NCBI GenBank assembly: GCA_036505615.1
Contig: DASXTB010000399.1
Coordinates: 1 to 29,886 of the forward strand
Direction: 5' to 3'
From: DASXTB01 sp036505615
Lineage (GTDB): Bacteria > Acidobacteriota > UBA6911 > JACQSX01
Length of the DNA stretch: 29,886 bases
Every line of letters starts with the position of its first letter. Position 1 is the first letter of the stretch. The notes under the pieces were generated by a model. It was not told the DNA's origin. It saw only the letters and a list, made by a program, of their open reading frames with translations, and ran no database searches. Below, in pieces: positions 22,551-29,437 of this stretch. The translations under genes and the position numbers were made by a program.

Positions 22551-23033
22551 CCCTAGTTCCACCGATCAGCTTCCAGCCAACAGCCCTCAGCTCTCAGCCA
22601 ACAACGATCAGCCATCGGTTATCAGCTAGACTGTCATTAATTCCCCAGTCGCCAAAATCATTCCGATGAATCCCGGCTGTCCACTCGCCACTGCATCCAC
22701 CTGCAGAGCCGCGACCGGAAGGGCGCGGCGCCGCAATCTAAGTTATCCGCACTGAGACGGCCCTCAGGCCGTCTCTCCGCTCCCAAAACCCCGTAGCTGA
22801 ACATGTCTAGCCAGCTTGAGCACAGCGCGCGATGGCCGAAGCCGGCTATTCTGGGTCGCCGCGCCCTTCCCGGCCGCGGCTCTGTGGTTGCACACAATGG
22901 TGTGTCGGCGGGCGGTCGATTTACCAATCTGAAATTGTCCCAGTCCATACCGGCGGTATGAGCTCGCCCGCTAGCTATTGTACCGGCAATTCGGAAATTG
23001 TTATTCTTGCCGACGGAGAAACCAAGGCTTCCT
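22551..23033. other. Intergenic region with inverted repeat
   Basis: No supported gene. At 22565-22632 lie CAGCCAACAGCCCTCAGC-type words. Inverted arms at 22704-22730 and 22857-22884 enclose a GAGACGG hairpin (22754-22775). A 160-residue minus-strand open frame runs through these repeats and has no recognisable content, so it is not called. Confidence 0.6.
22704..22884. repeat. Inverted repeat enclosing a GAGACGG hairpin
   Basis: CAGAGCCGCGACCGG-AAGGGCGCGGCG (22704-22730) pairs with the reverse complement at 22857-22884, differing by one base and one gap. Similarity continues weakly outward. A 22-base GAGACGG...CCGTCTC hairpin at 22754-22775 sits in the loop. Confidence 0.75.
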
Positions 23034-23306
23034 ATGGCTTCAAATGAGATTGACATTGCAAGGTTGAAGGATCTGGCAGCCTCAAAAAAATCGGTAATCC
23101 GCGTTTTCGGAAGCCTCGGCGTACATTTTTTTAGCGTCAATCCCGAAGGAGAAGTCTACTCGCCGGCGATGGAAGTGATCCCCGAGACAAGTGTGGACGC
23201 ATTTTTCCGGGACACTTTGGCTCACGCGGAAAAGTTCTTCATAGAAGGACGCCTGTGGAAGCGGGAATTGAACCGGACTGAACTCATACGGTTGCTGAGC
23301 GAGTAA
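23034..23306 (+). CDS. Small unknown protein
   Basis: A 90-residue soluble protein beginning MASNEIDIARLKDLAASKKS. Its body has beta strands (VIRVFGSLGVHFFSVNPEGEVYSP) and C-terminal helices with charged residues (ELNRTELIRLLSE). The ATG at 23034 is chosen because it follows AAGG and starts the coherent part. Twelve more codons are open upstream. I do not recognise the family. It lies between two repeat-rich spacers and has no operon neighbour. Confidence 0.55.
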   Translation: MASNEIDIARLKDLAASKKSVIRVFGSLGVHFFSVNPEGEVYSPAMEVIPETSVDAFFRDTLAHAEKFFIEGRLWKRELNRTELIRLLSE

Positions 23307-23728
23307 TCGAGCCGATCTGCCGTGCCCGCTTTGGGGGGCTGAGGATCGGATATTCTTGTAGAGACGGCCCGCTGGACCGTCTCATCCCAGCAAGCCGCCG
23401 ACTCCTTAGGACGAGACGCGACAGCGTCGCGTCTCTACTATACGGCGCCGTTTCCCCGTGTTAAAGCCCACTACGCGGGCTTCTAGAGTTTATACATTTT
23501 CTCATGCTGCAGTGCGATGCAAGCCAGGGCGTCCGCGAAGCGGACGCTCGGGTTTGGACATTTTGGAGAGACGGCCTAAGGGCCGTCTCCTGCGCAATCT
23601 TCATCGTGCAGGAGACGCCCCACCGGGCGTCTCTCCCAATAGCGCCGCTTCGCGGACAAAAGCCCGCCTACGCGGGCTTGGCAGAAGAGGCATCAGTCGT
23701 TACAATGGGATGATTACGGGAGTGATAA
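23307..23728. repeat. Cluster of palindromic repeats upstream of the rhodanese
   Basis: No gene. At least eight hairpins follow one another. GAGACGG-type occur at 23361-23383 and 23568-23589; GAGACGCGACAGCG type at 23413-23435; AAGCCC...GGGCTT at 23464-23482 and 23660-23679. GCGTCCGCGAAGCGGACGC lies at 23529-23547 and GGAGACGCCC type at 23611-23633. The 63-base dispersed repeat (copy 2, 23483-23545) lies inside. Open frames here translate repeats. Confidence 0.8.
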
Positions 23729-24139
23729 ATGAGACTTTTGGTTACCACAACGGCCGTCTGCTTCGCTCTGATGCTCGCTTTACATGGACAACAGGACGAC
23801 TTGGCGACGGCACCACGAATTTCATTGAAGGACTTCAACCACTTGAAGAAAACCGGAAAGACTGTGATTCTGGATGTCCGCAGCTTGGATTCCTACAAGG
23901 CGGCCCACATCCCAGGCGCTATCTCGATGCCGTTGAGCGACTTGCAGCAGCGCTGGAAGGAGCTTCCCCGCAACAAGTCAATTATCACCTACTGCGGTTG
24001 AGCGGCCGAACATACCAGCGCCCGTGCGGTGCTGATTTTGAAAGGTCTAGGATTTAAAAAGGTGCAGGCTCTGCTGGGCGGCTACAACGAGTGGGTAAAA
24101 GAGGGAAATCCTGTTGTGAATGGAGAAAGGGCAAATTAA
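23729..24139 (+). CDS. Exported rhodanese, probable selenoprotein (Sec91 at TGA)
   Basis: Single-domain rhodanese with a signal peptide (MRLLVTTTAVCFALMLALHG), so it should act outside the cytoplasm. The fold is complete only if the TGA at 23999-24001 is read through. Before it lie TVILDVRSLDSYKAAHIPGA and SIITYCG; after it AAEHTSARAVLILKGLGF, KKVQALLGGYNEWVKEGNP and a TAA at 24137. The product has 136 residues. The TGA-coded residue 91 falls two after Cys89, where related rhodaneses of the YC-x-C-P-x-E-x-TSA type have Cys. A 7-bp hairpin starts 14 bases later. I infer selenocysteine, giving a Cys-Gly-Sec site. The alternative is a pseudogene with one nonsense change. GGGAG lies six bases before the ATG. 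The phhB-like gene starts two bases after the TAA. Other genes here use TGA as stop, so recoding must be local. Confidence 0.8.
24016..24034 (+). promoter_or_regulatory. Candidate bacterial SECIS element
   Basis: CAGCGCC (24016-24022) pairs with GGTGCTG (24028-24034) over seven bases with one G-T pair, leaving the loop CGTGC. The loop begins 21 bases after the TGA and has G in its second position, both fitting the known bacterial SECIS pattern (apical loop roughly 16-37 nt after UGA, G in the first two loop positions). The stem lies inside the coding frame, as in formate dehydrogenase genes. Folding was done by eye. Confidence 0.6.
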
Positions 24140-24141
24140 CT

Positions 24142-24468
24142 ATGCCTCGACTGGCTGAAAAAAAGTGCGTTCCCTGCAAAGGCGGCATGCCTCCCTTGAC
24201 GGCTGAACAAATCAAGCCTCTGCAACGCCAGGTGAGCGGCTGGGAGGTAATTGAAAACCACCACATAAAGAAGCAGTTTAAATTCCCGGACTTCAAGACA
24301 GCTCTCGACTTCGCCAACAAAGTAGGAGAACTCGCCGAGGAGGAAGACCATCATCCGGATATCTTGCTTGCCTGGGGAAAAGCTGAGATAACTCTTTGGA
24401 CTCATAAGGCAAAAGGGCTGACGGAAAACGACTTTATCCTCGCGGCTAAAATAGATCAGGTAGCCTAG
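24142..24468 (+). CDS. Pterin-4a-carbinolamine dehydratase
   Basis: A 108-residue protein of the PCD/DCoH family, which dehydrates 4a-hydroxytetrahydrobiopterin to the quinonoid dihydropterin, or acts in pterin-related steps. Motifs include LTAEQIKPLQRQVSGWEV, FKTALDFANKVGELAEEEDHHPDI with the catalytic His pair, and ITLWTHKAKGLTENDF. A CxxC (CVPCKGG) lies near the N-terminus. The ATG at 24142 follows the rhodanese TAA by two bases and has GGAGAAAGGG upstream. The frame is open for 17 more codons inside the rhodanese and is rejected. The two are probably co-transcribed. No aromatic hydroxylase is visible in the window, so the substrate is open. Confidence 0.93.
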   Translation: MPRLAEKKCVPCKGGMPPLTAEQIKPLQRQVSGWEVIENHHIKKQFKFPDFKTALDFANKVGELAEEEDHHPDILLAWGKAEITLWTHKAKGLTENDFILAAKIDQVA

Positions 24469-24530
24469 GTTCGAAAGTCGAAGGTCCAAAGTCGAAGGTC
24501 GAAAGTCCAAAGTCGAAGGTCGTCGACACC
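24469..24530 (+). repeat. Tandem AAGTCGAAGGTC words
   Basis: About five imperfect copies of a 9-10 base word (GAAAGTCGAAGGTCC, AAAGTCGAAGG) follow one another, ending at GTCGTCGAC. Unlike other arrays here, I see no matching complementary arm. A GTCGAC pair (24523 and 24541) flanks the next few bases. Confidence 0.65.
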
Positions 24531-24556
24531 GGGGGCGTAAGTCGACTTAAGAGTCC

Positions 24557-25546
24557 ATGAAAGCGGTTGTCATCACTCAGCATGGCGGCGTGGAGGGGCT
24601 CTCGATACGTGAAGTTCCCGATCCCGACTACGGGCCCGATGACCTACTGGTTCGCGTTCGGGCTTCTGCCTTGAATCGCGCCGATATTCTCCAGCGCCGG
24701 GGACAATATCCCCCACCTGGCCCGCCGGCTCCTTTTGAAATTCCCGGCTTGGAATTTGCCGGAGAGGCAGAAGCCGTAGGAAATCATGTCACCGAATTTA
24801 GGGCCGGCGATCGAGTGATGGGTTTGACTGCCGCCGGCGCGCATGCCGAAAAACTAGGCGTACCGTCCCGGATGGCTGTGCGAATTCCCGATTCTCTAGA
24901 CTGGTTCCAGTCAGCTTCCCTACCAGAAGTATTCATAACTGCTCACGACGCCCTGATCACTCAGTGCGGCCTGACCGGCGGTGAAAGCGTATTGATCCAC
25001 GCCGTGGGTAGCGGGGTCGGAGCCGCCGCAACGCAAATTGCACGCAGCGCGGGAGCCGGTCTGATCATGGGAACCGCGGGGTCCGAGTTGAAGTTGGCTC
25101 GCGCCCGGGAACTTGGTCTCGACGTCGGCATCAATTATCAGAGCACTGATTTTTCCGATATTGTGGCTGAAGTTACGCACTCCAGTGGGGTTGATGTTAT
25201 CCTTGACGTGATCGGAGCTAAGTATCTGGAAAAAAACATTAATTCACTTGCTAAGAAGGGCCGTCTGATTATCGTGGGTTTGCTTGGCGGAGCGGTTGCC
25301 CAGATCAATTTAGCCACACTCCTGTCAAGGAGGCTCTGCATACGCGGGACTGCTCTTCGCGCTCGACCGCTAGAGGAAAAGGTCGCCGCCACGCGAGCCT
25401 TTGAGAAGTCTCTTATGCCGCTGATTGCTTCTGGGCGCATCCGACCGATCGTGGACCGAGTTTACCCGCTTTCAGAGATTCGGGAAGCCCACCGTTATAT
25501 GGAGTCGAACGCCAATTTCGGTAAGATTGTTTTGGAGGTGAGCTGA
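24557..25546 (+). CDS. NAD(P)H:quinone oxidoreductase, PIG3/zeta-crystallin type
   Basis: A 329-residue zinc-free member of the medium-chain dehydrogenase family, likely reducing quinones with NADPH in the cytoplasm. Signatures are MKAVVITQHGGVEGLSIREV, RASALNRADILQRRGQYPPP (typical of the PIG3 group), FEIPGLEFAGEAEAVG, and the Rossmann motif LIHAVGSGVGAAATQIARSAG near residues 145-165, followed by ELGLDVGINY. The C-terminus FGKIVLEV is typical. The cysteines of the structural zinc loop are absent. The ATG lies shortly after the AAGTCGAAGG repeats. Followed after 25 bases by murI, it might share a transcript. Confidence 0.93.
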   Translation: MKAVVITQHGGVEGLSIREVPDPDYGPDDLLVRVRASALNRADILQRRGQYPPPGPPAPFEIPGLEFAGEAEAVGNHVTEFRAGDRVMGLTAAGAHAEKLGVPSRMAVRIPDSLDWFQSASLPEVFITAHDALITQCGLTGGESVLIHAVGSGVGAAATQIARSAGAGLIMGTAGSELKLARARELGLDVGINYQSTDFSDIVAEVTHSSGVDVILDVIGAKYLEKNINSLAKKGRLIIVGLLGGAVAQINLATLLSRRLCIRGTALRARPLEEKVAATRAFEKSLMPLIASGRIRPIVDRVYPLSEIREAHRYMESNANFGKIVLEVS

Positions 25547-25571
25547 AAAAAGCTTAATAATCCTGAATGCG

Positions 25572-26384
25572 ATGAAAATAGGTATCTTTGACTCCGGGCT
25601 AGGCGGACTCACCATTTTCAAAAGCATCCACGAGCGCCTTCCAGTTTACGACTACATCTATTTGGGGGATAACGCCAGAACGCCCTACGGTAATCGTTCT
25701 TTCGAAGCCATATATAAATTCACCACCGAAAGCGTCCAGTTCCTATTCAGCCAGGATTGTTACCTGATCATTATTGCGTGCAACACCGCCTCCGCAAAAG
25801 CGCTCAGAAATATCCAGCAGAAGATTCTACCGGTTACCTATCCCACACGCCGCGTGCTGGGGGTTATCCGGCCTTCGGTTGAGGAATTGGGCCGCTACAC
25901 TCAAACAAAGACTGTGGCCCTGTGGGCGACTGAGGGAACGGTAAAATCCATGAGCTTTGAAATCGAGCTCAAGAAACTGGCGCCGGAGATCCTGTTGATC
26001 CAGCAAGCCTGTCCTCTGCTGGTTCCACTGGTCGAGGCCGGAGAATTCGACGGAGTGGGAGCGAGACACTTCGTGGAGAAATACTGGCGCGCGACTAAGG
26101 CGCGGTCTGCTCAAATTGACACGCTGTTACTGGCTTGCACTCACTACCCGCTTCTCCTGCCGGTGATAAAGGCTTCCCTGCCCGACAGCGTTAAGATCCT
26201 GGTGCAAGGAGATTTTGTGACGCCCTCCCTGCAAGATTACCTGCACCGCCATCCGGAGATTGACGAGAAACTGACGCGCCATGGCACAACGAAGTTTCTG
26301 ACTACGGACCAAAGTGAAGGATTTGATCGTCTCGCCCAGGTCTTCCTGGGCTATTGTGTAAAGTCAGAACGAGTAGAGTTGTGA
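25572..26384 (+). CDS. murI: Glutamate racemase
   Basis: Converts L- to D-glutamate for peptidoglycan in the cytoplasm. The 270 residues match the family. IGIFDSGLGGLT at the start carries Asp7 and Ser8. The two catalytic cysteines are present, Cys70 in IIACNTASA and Cys189 in LLACTHYPLL, followed by His191. GDNARTPYG and LGVIRPSVEE are also typical, the latter with Ile-Arg where many have Ile-Glu. The stop TGA overlaps the GTG of murB, so the two peptidoglycan genes are translationally linked. The start ATG at 25572 precedes the motif by only a few residues and is the only sensible choice. Confidence 0.97.
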   Translation: MKIGIFDSGLGGLTIFKSIHERLPVYDYIYLGDNARTPYGNRSFEAIYKFTTESVQFLFSQDCYLIIIACNTASAKALRNIQQKILPVTYPTRRVLGVIRPSVEELGRYTQTKTVALWATEGTVKSMSFEIELKKLAPEILLIQQACPLLVPLVEAGEFDGVGARHFVEKYWRATKARSAQIDTLLLACTHYPLLLPVIKASLPDSVKILVQGDFVTPSLQDYLHRHPEIDEKLTRHGTTKFLTTDQSEGFDRLAQVFLGYCVKSERVEL

Positions 26385-27466
26385 AAGAGGCCAAACTCGA
26401 GATCATCCAAAACTACCCCCTCGGCCCGCTCACGACGTTCAATATCGGAGGCCCGGCGCGCTACTTCGTTTCCGTCTCAACGGAAGAGGCTCTGCAGGAA
26501 GCGCTTCAGTATGCGTCCACGCGGCGCATGCAGACGTTCATCCTTGGAAGTGGAAGCAACATCCTGGTCAGCGATCGTGGGTTCTCTGGGTTGGTGATCT
26601 CAAACCGTATTTTCGGATTTGACTGCCGGACCTCCGATGGTTATGCCACGGTGCGCGTCTGTGCGGGGGAAGACTGGGACAGGACTGTCCAACGCTGTGT
26701 TGAACATGGCTGGTCAGGTCTTGAATGCCTGTCGGGCATTCCGGGCACGATAGGAGCGGCTCCGATACAAAACATTGGCGCCTACGGCCAGAACTTCAGT
26801 GATGTTGTCACTGAAGTTCGGGCTATTGATCGAGAAAGCAACTCGGTGGTAAGGCTGGACAATACGGCCTGCGAATTCCGCTACCGTGAATCGATTTTTA
26901 ACACCAAGATGAATGCCCGGTACGTCGTTACCGGAGTAACTCTTCGCCTGGCAATCGGCGGGCGGCCGACAATTACATATCAGGATTTGAAAGACCGCTT
27001 CGCAGACACCTCTACCGTCACGCTTGCCGAAGTGAGAGAGGCCGTAATTGAGATCAGAAGTCAAAAAGGGATGGTTCTGCTTCCCGGCCATCCGGGCTTC
27101 AAAAGTGTGGGATCGTTTTTTAAGAACCCGATCATTTCTTTGACGGATTTCGAAAAGGTTCAAATCCGGCTGCGCGAGCCTAGCCAGGACGTCAAGAAAC
27201 GTTGGTTTTGGATGATCGCCCCGGAGCAGGTAAAGATTTCTGCCGCGTACCTTATCGAGCACGCCGGTTTCCACCGAGGATGCCGACAGGGCAGGGTGGG
27301 TATTTCACCGAGACATTCTCTCGCCTTGGTGAATTACGGAGGGGGAACGGCTGAAGAAATGGTGGCGCTGGCTGGGCGTATCCAACAAGCCGTCTACGAG
27401 AAATTTGGTGTGTTGCTGAAGCCGGAGGCTCAATTCGTGGGCTTTTCGGAAAAGCCGTTGAAGTGA
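26381..27466 (+). CDS. murB: UDP-N-acetylenolpyruvoylglucosamine reductase
   Basis: FAD enzyme that reduces the enolpyruvyl group to give UDP-N-acetylmuramate, an early cytoplasmic step of peptidoglycan synthesis. The 361-residue length fits. FAD-binding segments are LTTFNIGGPARYF, FILGSGSNILVSDRGFSGLVI and ECLSGIPGTIGAAPIQNIGAY. The catalytic features are FRYRESIF, GSFFKNP (Ser) and the C-terminal Glu in LKPEAQFVGF. GTG at 26381 is chosen because it forms a GTGA overlap with the murI stop. A TTG nine codons earlier lies inside murI and leaves an extra N-terminal piece unlike the family. The C-terminal 37 bases overlap the relic frame on the opposite strand. Confidence 0.97.
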   Translation: MKEAKLEIIQNYPLGPLTTFNIGGPARYFVSVSTEEALQEALQYASTRRMQTFILGSGSNILVSDRGFSGLVISNRIFGFDCRTSDGYATVRVCAGEDWDRTVQRCVEHGWSGLECLSGIPGTIGAAPIQNIGAYGQNFSDVVTEVRAIDRESNSVVRLDNTACEFRYRESIFNTKMNARYVVTGVTLRLAIGGRPTITYQDLKDRFADTSTVTLAEVREAVIEIRSQKGMVLLPGHPGFKSVGSFFKNPIISLTDFEKVQIRLREPSQDVKKRWFWMIAPEQVKISAAYLIEHAGFHRGCRQGRVGISPRHSLALVNYGGGTAEEMVALAGRIQQAVYEKFGVLLKPEAQFVGFSEKPLK

Positions 27467-27660
27467 CCCGGCCCAGATAACCCCAAACGGTGTCTCCGCA
27501 TCCCGATCGAGTAAACTACAGCGGCAATCAAGAACCCGTTGAACCACGCACAAGAGTAAAGACTTTGCCAGACCGGCGCCACCTGCAGATGTAAAGTGGG
27601 GAATGCCTGCGCAAGAACGCCGGGAATATTGAGGCCAAGAACGGGGGCTGAAATACCACA
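27430..27660 (-). pseudogene. C-terminal remnant of an NCS1-type permease
   Basis: The minus-strand translation holds SAPVLGLNIPGVLAQAF followed by SLYSCAWFNGFLIAAVVYSI and GMRR. This matches the last two membrane helices of nucleobase-cation symporters of the NCS1 family (pattern PG-x-x then YxxAWFxGFxxAxxxY, then Met-Arg). Nothing before residue 28 of the open frame is permease-like. The frame begins in the copy of the 16402-16550 repeat at 27689-27732. The rest of the gene is missing. Its position beside the pyrimidine-degrading enzyme below fits a former uracil or allantoin-type transporter. The family call comes from memory of the pattern and is moderate. Confidence 0.55.
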
Positions 27661-27688
27661 AAACCTTGTAATGACGGAATCATTAAAT

Positions 27689-27732
27689 TCCCCGTGTACC
27701 CAGTGTCCGCAGTGGTTCGTAGTTTGAGACAA
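27689..27732 (-). repeat. Single arm of the 16402-16550 repeat
   Basis: CCCCGTGTACCCAGTGTCC followed by GCAGTGGTTCGTAGTTTGAGAC matches the complement of the left arm at 16402-16449 with a few changes. It abuts the permease remnant on its missing side. Confidence 0.75.
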
Positions 27733-27804
27733 TCTTCACAGGCTTTCCCGGGCATTTAAGGCGTTTCCGTGGTAGGATTGAGGCAAGATATTTTCGTTAT
27801 CTGC

Positions 27805-27860
27805 CGGAAAACATAGACCTTCCGCCGACCCGAAGCTCAGGTTGGGAAAAATGTTTTCCG
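27805..27860 (+). promoter_or_regulatory. Stable leader hairpin before the PreA-like gene
   Basis: CGGAAAACAT (27805-27814) pairs perfectly with ATGTTTTCCG (27851-27860). Inside, CCGACC (27825-27830) pairs with GGTTGG (27840-27845). The structure ends 25 bases before the ATG and is followed by A-rich sequence, not T, so it is unlike a terminator. It could control translation or protect the message. Confidence 0.45.
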
Positions 27861-27885
27861 AAAAAGTGAGAACTTAGAGGAACCT

Positions 27886-29001
27886 ATGAGCATTGATCTT
27901 TCCGTCACGTTTTGCGGCATCAAGTTTGACAATCCATTCCTGCTCTCTTCGGCGCCACCGACCGAGTCGGACAGCAACATCATGCGCGCGTTTGAAGTGG
28001 GCTGGGGAGGTGTGGTAACGAAAACCATCGGCCTTCACCCTGTAGTCAATGTCTATGGGCCGCGCACGAAATTCATTCGGGCCACGGCTGACTCCTATCA
28101 TCTCTCCATGAAAAAACGTCCCGGTGCGGTTCTTCATTCCTCCTGGAACTGGGAGCTCATTTCGGACAAGACTCTGGACTGGTGGGTGCCGCGCATCGCC
28201 AAAATCAAGAAGGCCTATCCCGACAAGGTATTGATCGCTTCCGTGATGGCCGGTTCGGGCAGCGACAAGGAATTGAGTAACTGGCAGCTCCTGTCGAAAG
28301 CCTGCCAGGACGAGGGTGCGGATGGCCTGGAATTGAACTTCTCCTGCCCGCACATGGACCGCGAGGACATGGGATCAAACATCGGCAAGAGCCAGGCGTT
28401 ATGCTCGGTGGTAACACAGGCTGTCAAAGAGGTCGCCCGGATTCCGGTGTGGGCCAAGCTGACGCCCTCGACCACGGACATCGCCCTTGAGGCTGCCGCT
28501 GTGTTTCGCGGAGGGGCCGACGCCATTTCCTCATCAAACACTTTTCCATCGCTGCCCCTGGTGGATCCGGATTCGCTTGAGTTTGAAATGAATGTAGACG
28601 GTCTGGTCTCTTTCGGGGGCCTGGGTGGGCCTGCCATACTGCCCCTGGCGCTAGCCAAGATGGCCCAAATGACGCAAGCCTTTCCTGAAAAGAACTTCTC
28701 CGGCATCGGAGGCATCGCCGAATTTGCTCACGCCTTGAATTACTTTTTCCTGGGATGCGGGACTGTTCAGGTTTGCACCGCTGCCATGCTCGACCACGCC
28801 ATCGGGCCCAATGTGATCAAGGGGCTGATCCAGGGAATGAAGGAATTTCTGGAGAAAAATGCAAACCGCGGTTGGACTTGCCTGGAAGACTTCCGTGGCC
28901 TGCTTCGCGATCGAATCGTCGCCCAATCTCAGATAAGACGCCCCGAAGAGTCCGGCTACCACGGCGGCCGCGATGTGGCGGAAGGCTATTCGGTGAATTA
29001 A
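27886..29001 (+). CDS. Dihydropyrimidine dehydrogenase subunit, PreA-like
   Basis: A 371-residue FMN TIM-barrel protein of the PreA / class I dihydroorotate dehydrogenase group, which reduces uracil and thymine in pyrimidine breakdown. Evidence includes LSVTFCGIKFDNPFLLSSAPPT, WGGVVTKTIG, LNFSCPHMDRE with catalytic Cys154, PVWAKLTPSTTDI, SSSNTFPSLP, and the FMN phosphate-binding GIGGI. E. coli PreA is about 411 residues with a C-terminal two [4Fe-4S] ferredoxin part. Here that part is absent, so electrons must come through another subunit or a separate ferredoxin. AGAGG precedes the ATG. Flanking genes (permease remnant, AGXT2-like aminotransferase) support pyrimidine catabolism. Dihydroorotate oxidation is the alternative, but the NFSCPH motif fits PreA better. 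Confidence 0.9.
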   Translation: MSIDLSVTFCGIKFDNPFLLSSAPPTESDSNIMRAFEVGWGGVVTKTIGLHPVVNVYGPRTKFIRATADSYHLSMKKRPGAVLHSSWNWELISDKTLDWWVPRIAKIKKAYPDKVLIASVMAGSGSDKELSNWQLLSKACQDEGADGLELNFSCPHMDREDMGSNIGKSQALCSVVTQAVKEVARIPVWAKLTPSTTDIALEAAAVFRGGADAISSSNTFPSLPLVDPDSLEFEMNVDGLVSFGGLGGPAILPLALAKMAQMTQAFPEKNFSGIGGIAEFAHALNYFFLGCGTVQVCTAAMLDHAIGPNVIKGLIQGMKEFLEKNANRGWTCLEDFRGLLRDRIVAQSQIRRPEESGYHGGRDVAEGYSVN

Positions 29002-29437
29002 GTTTGGTGCGCGTTTCGGTGGTGGGTGTTGGGTGGTGGGTGTTGGGTTTCGGGTGTCAGGTGTCGGATGTCAGGTGTCGGGTGTCAGGTGTCGGGTGTC
29101 GGGTGTCAGGTGTCAGGTACTGAGTGGCAGCCGTTGGTGTTAGGAAGTCTAGGATTTGGCAACCGATCTCGGATCACCCGGTCAGGTCTGGCTTCTCGGG
29201 CATAGAACACCGGGCTTCACCTTTTTAAAGCAGTATCTTCCAAAACACAATCCAAAAGCGGCACCTAACACCTAATACCCGACACCCAACACCTGGCACC
29301 CGACACACCTAACACCGAACACCTGACACCCGACACCTGATACCCGACACCTGACACCCGACACCCGACACCTGACACCCGACACCTGACACCCAAGACC
29401 CAAGACCTCACTCCCAAACGCGAAACCCGAGACTTCT
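29002..29437. repeat. Inverted array of GGTGTCGGGTGTCAGGTG words
   Basis: About 430 bases without a gene between convergent genes. Left arm (29015-29122): repeated GGTGTTGGG, GGTGTCAGGTGTCGGATG words. Right arm (29264-29400): complementary CACCTGACACCCGACACC words. The centre (29123-29263) is not repetitive and holds no recognised gene. The arms can fold on each other. Open frames on both strands are translations of the repeat. Confidence 0.8.

Noticed and set aside
22658..23140. 160-residue minus-strand open frame
   Set aside because: It runs through the inverted repeat and the start of the small plus-strand gene, with no domain-like pattern.
23729..24001. Rhodanese as a 90-residue complete protein
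   Set aside because: The fold would lack its second half, while the same frame downstream encodes that half and ends just before the next gene. Read-through of the TGA is a better explanation than a truncated functional protein.
29002..29437. CRISPR-like array
   Set aside because: Repeat words are 7-15 bases, imperfect and contiguous, with no constant spacers, and the second half is the complement of the first. No cas genes are present.
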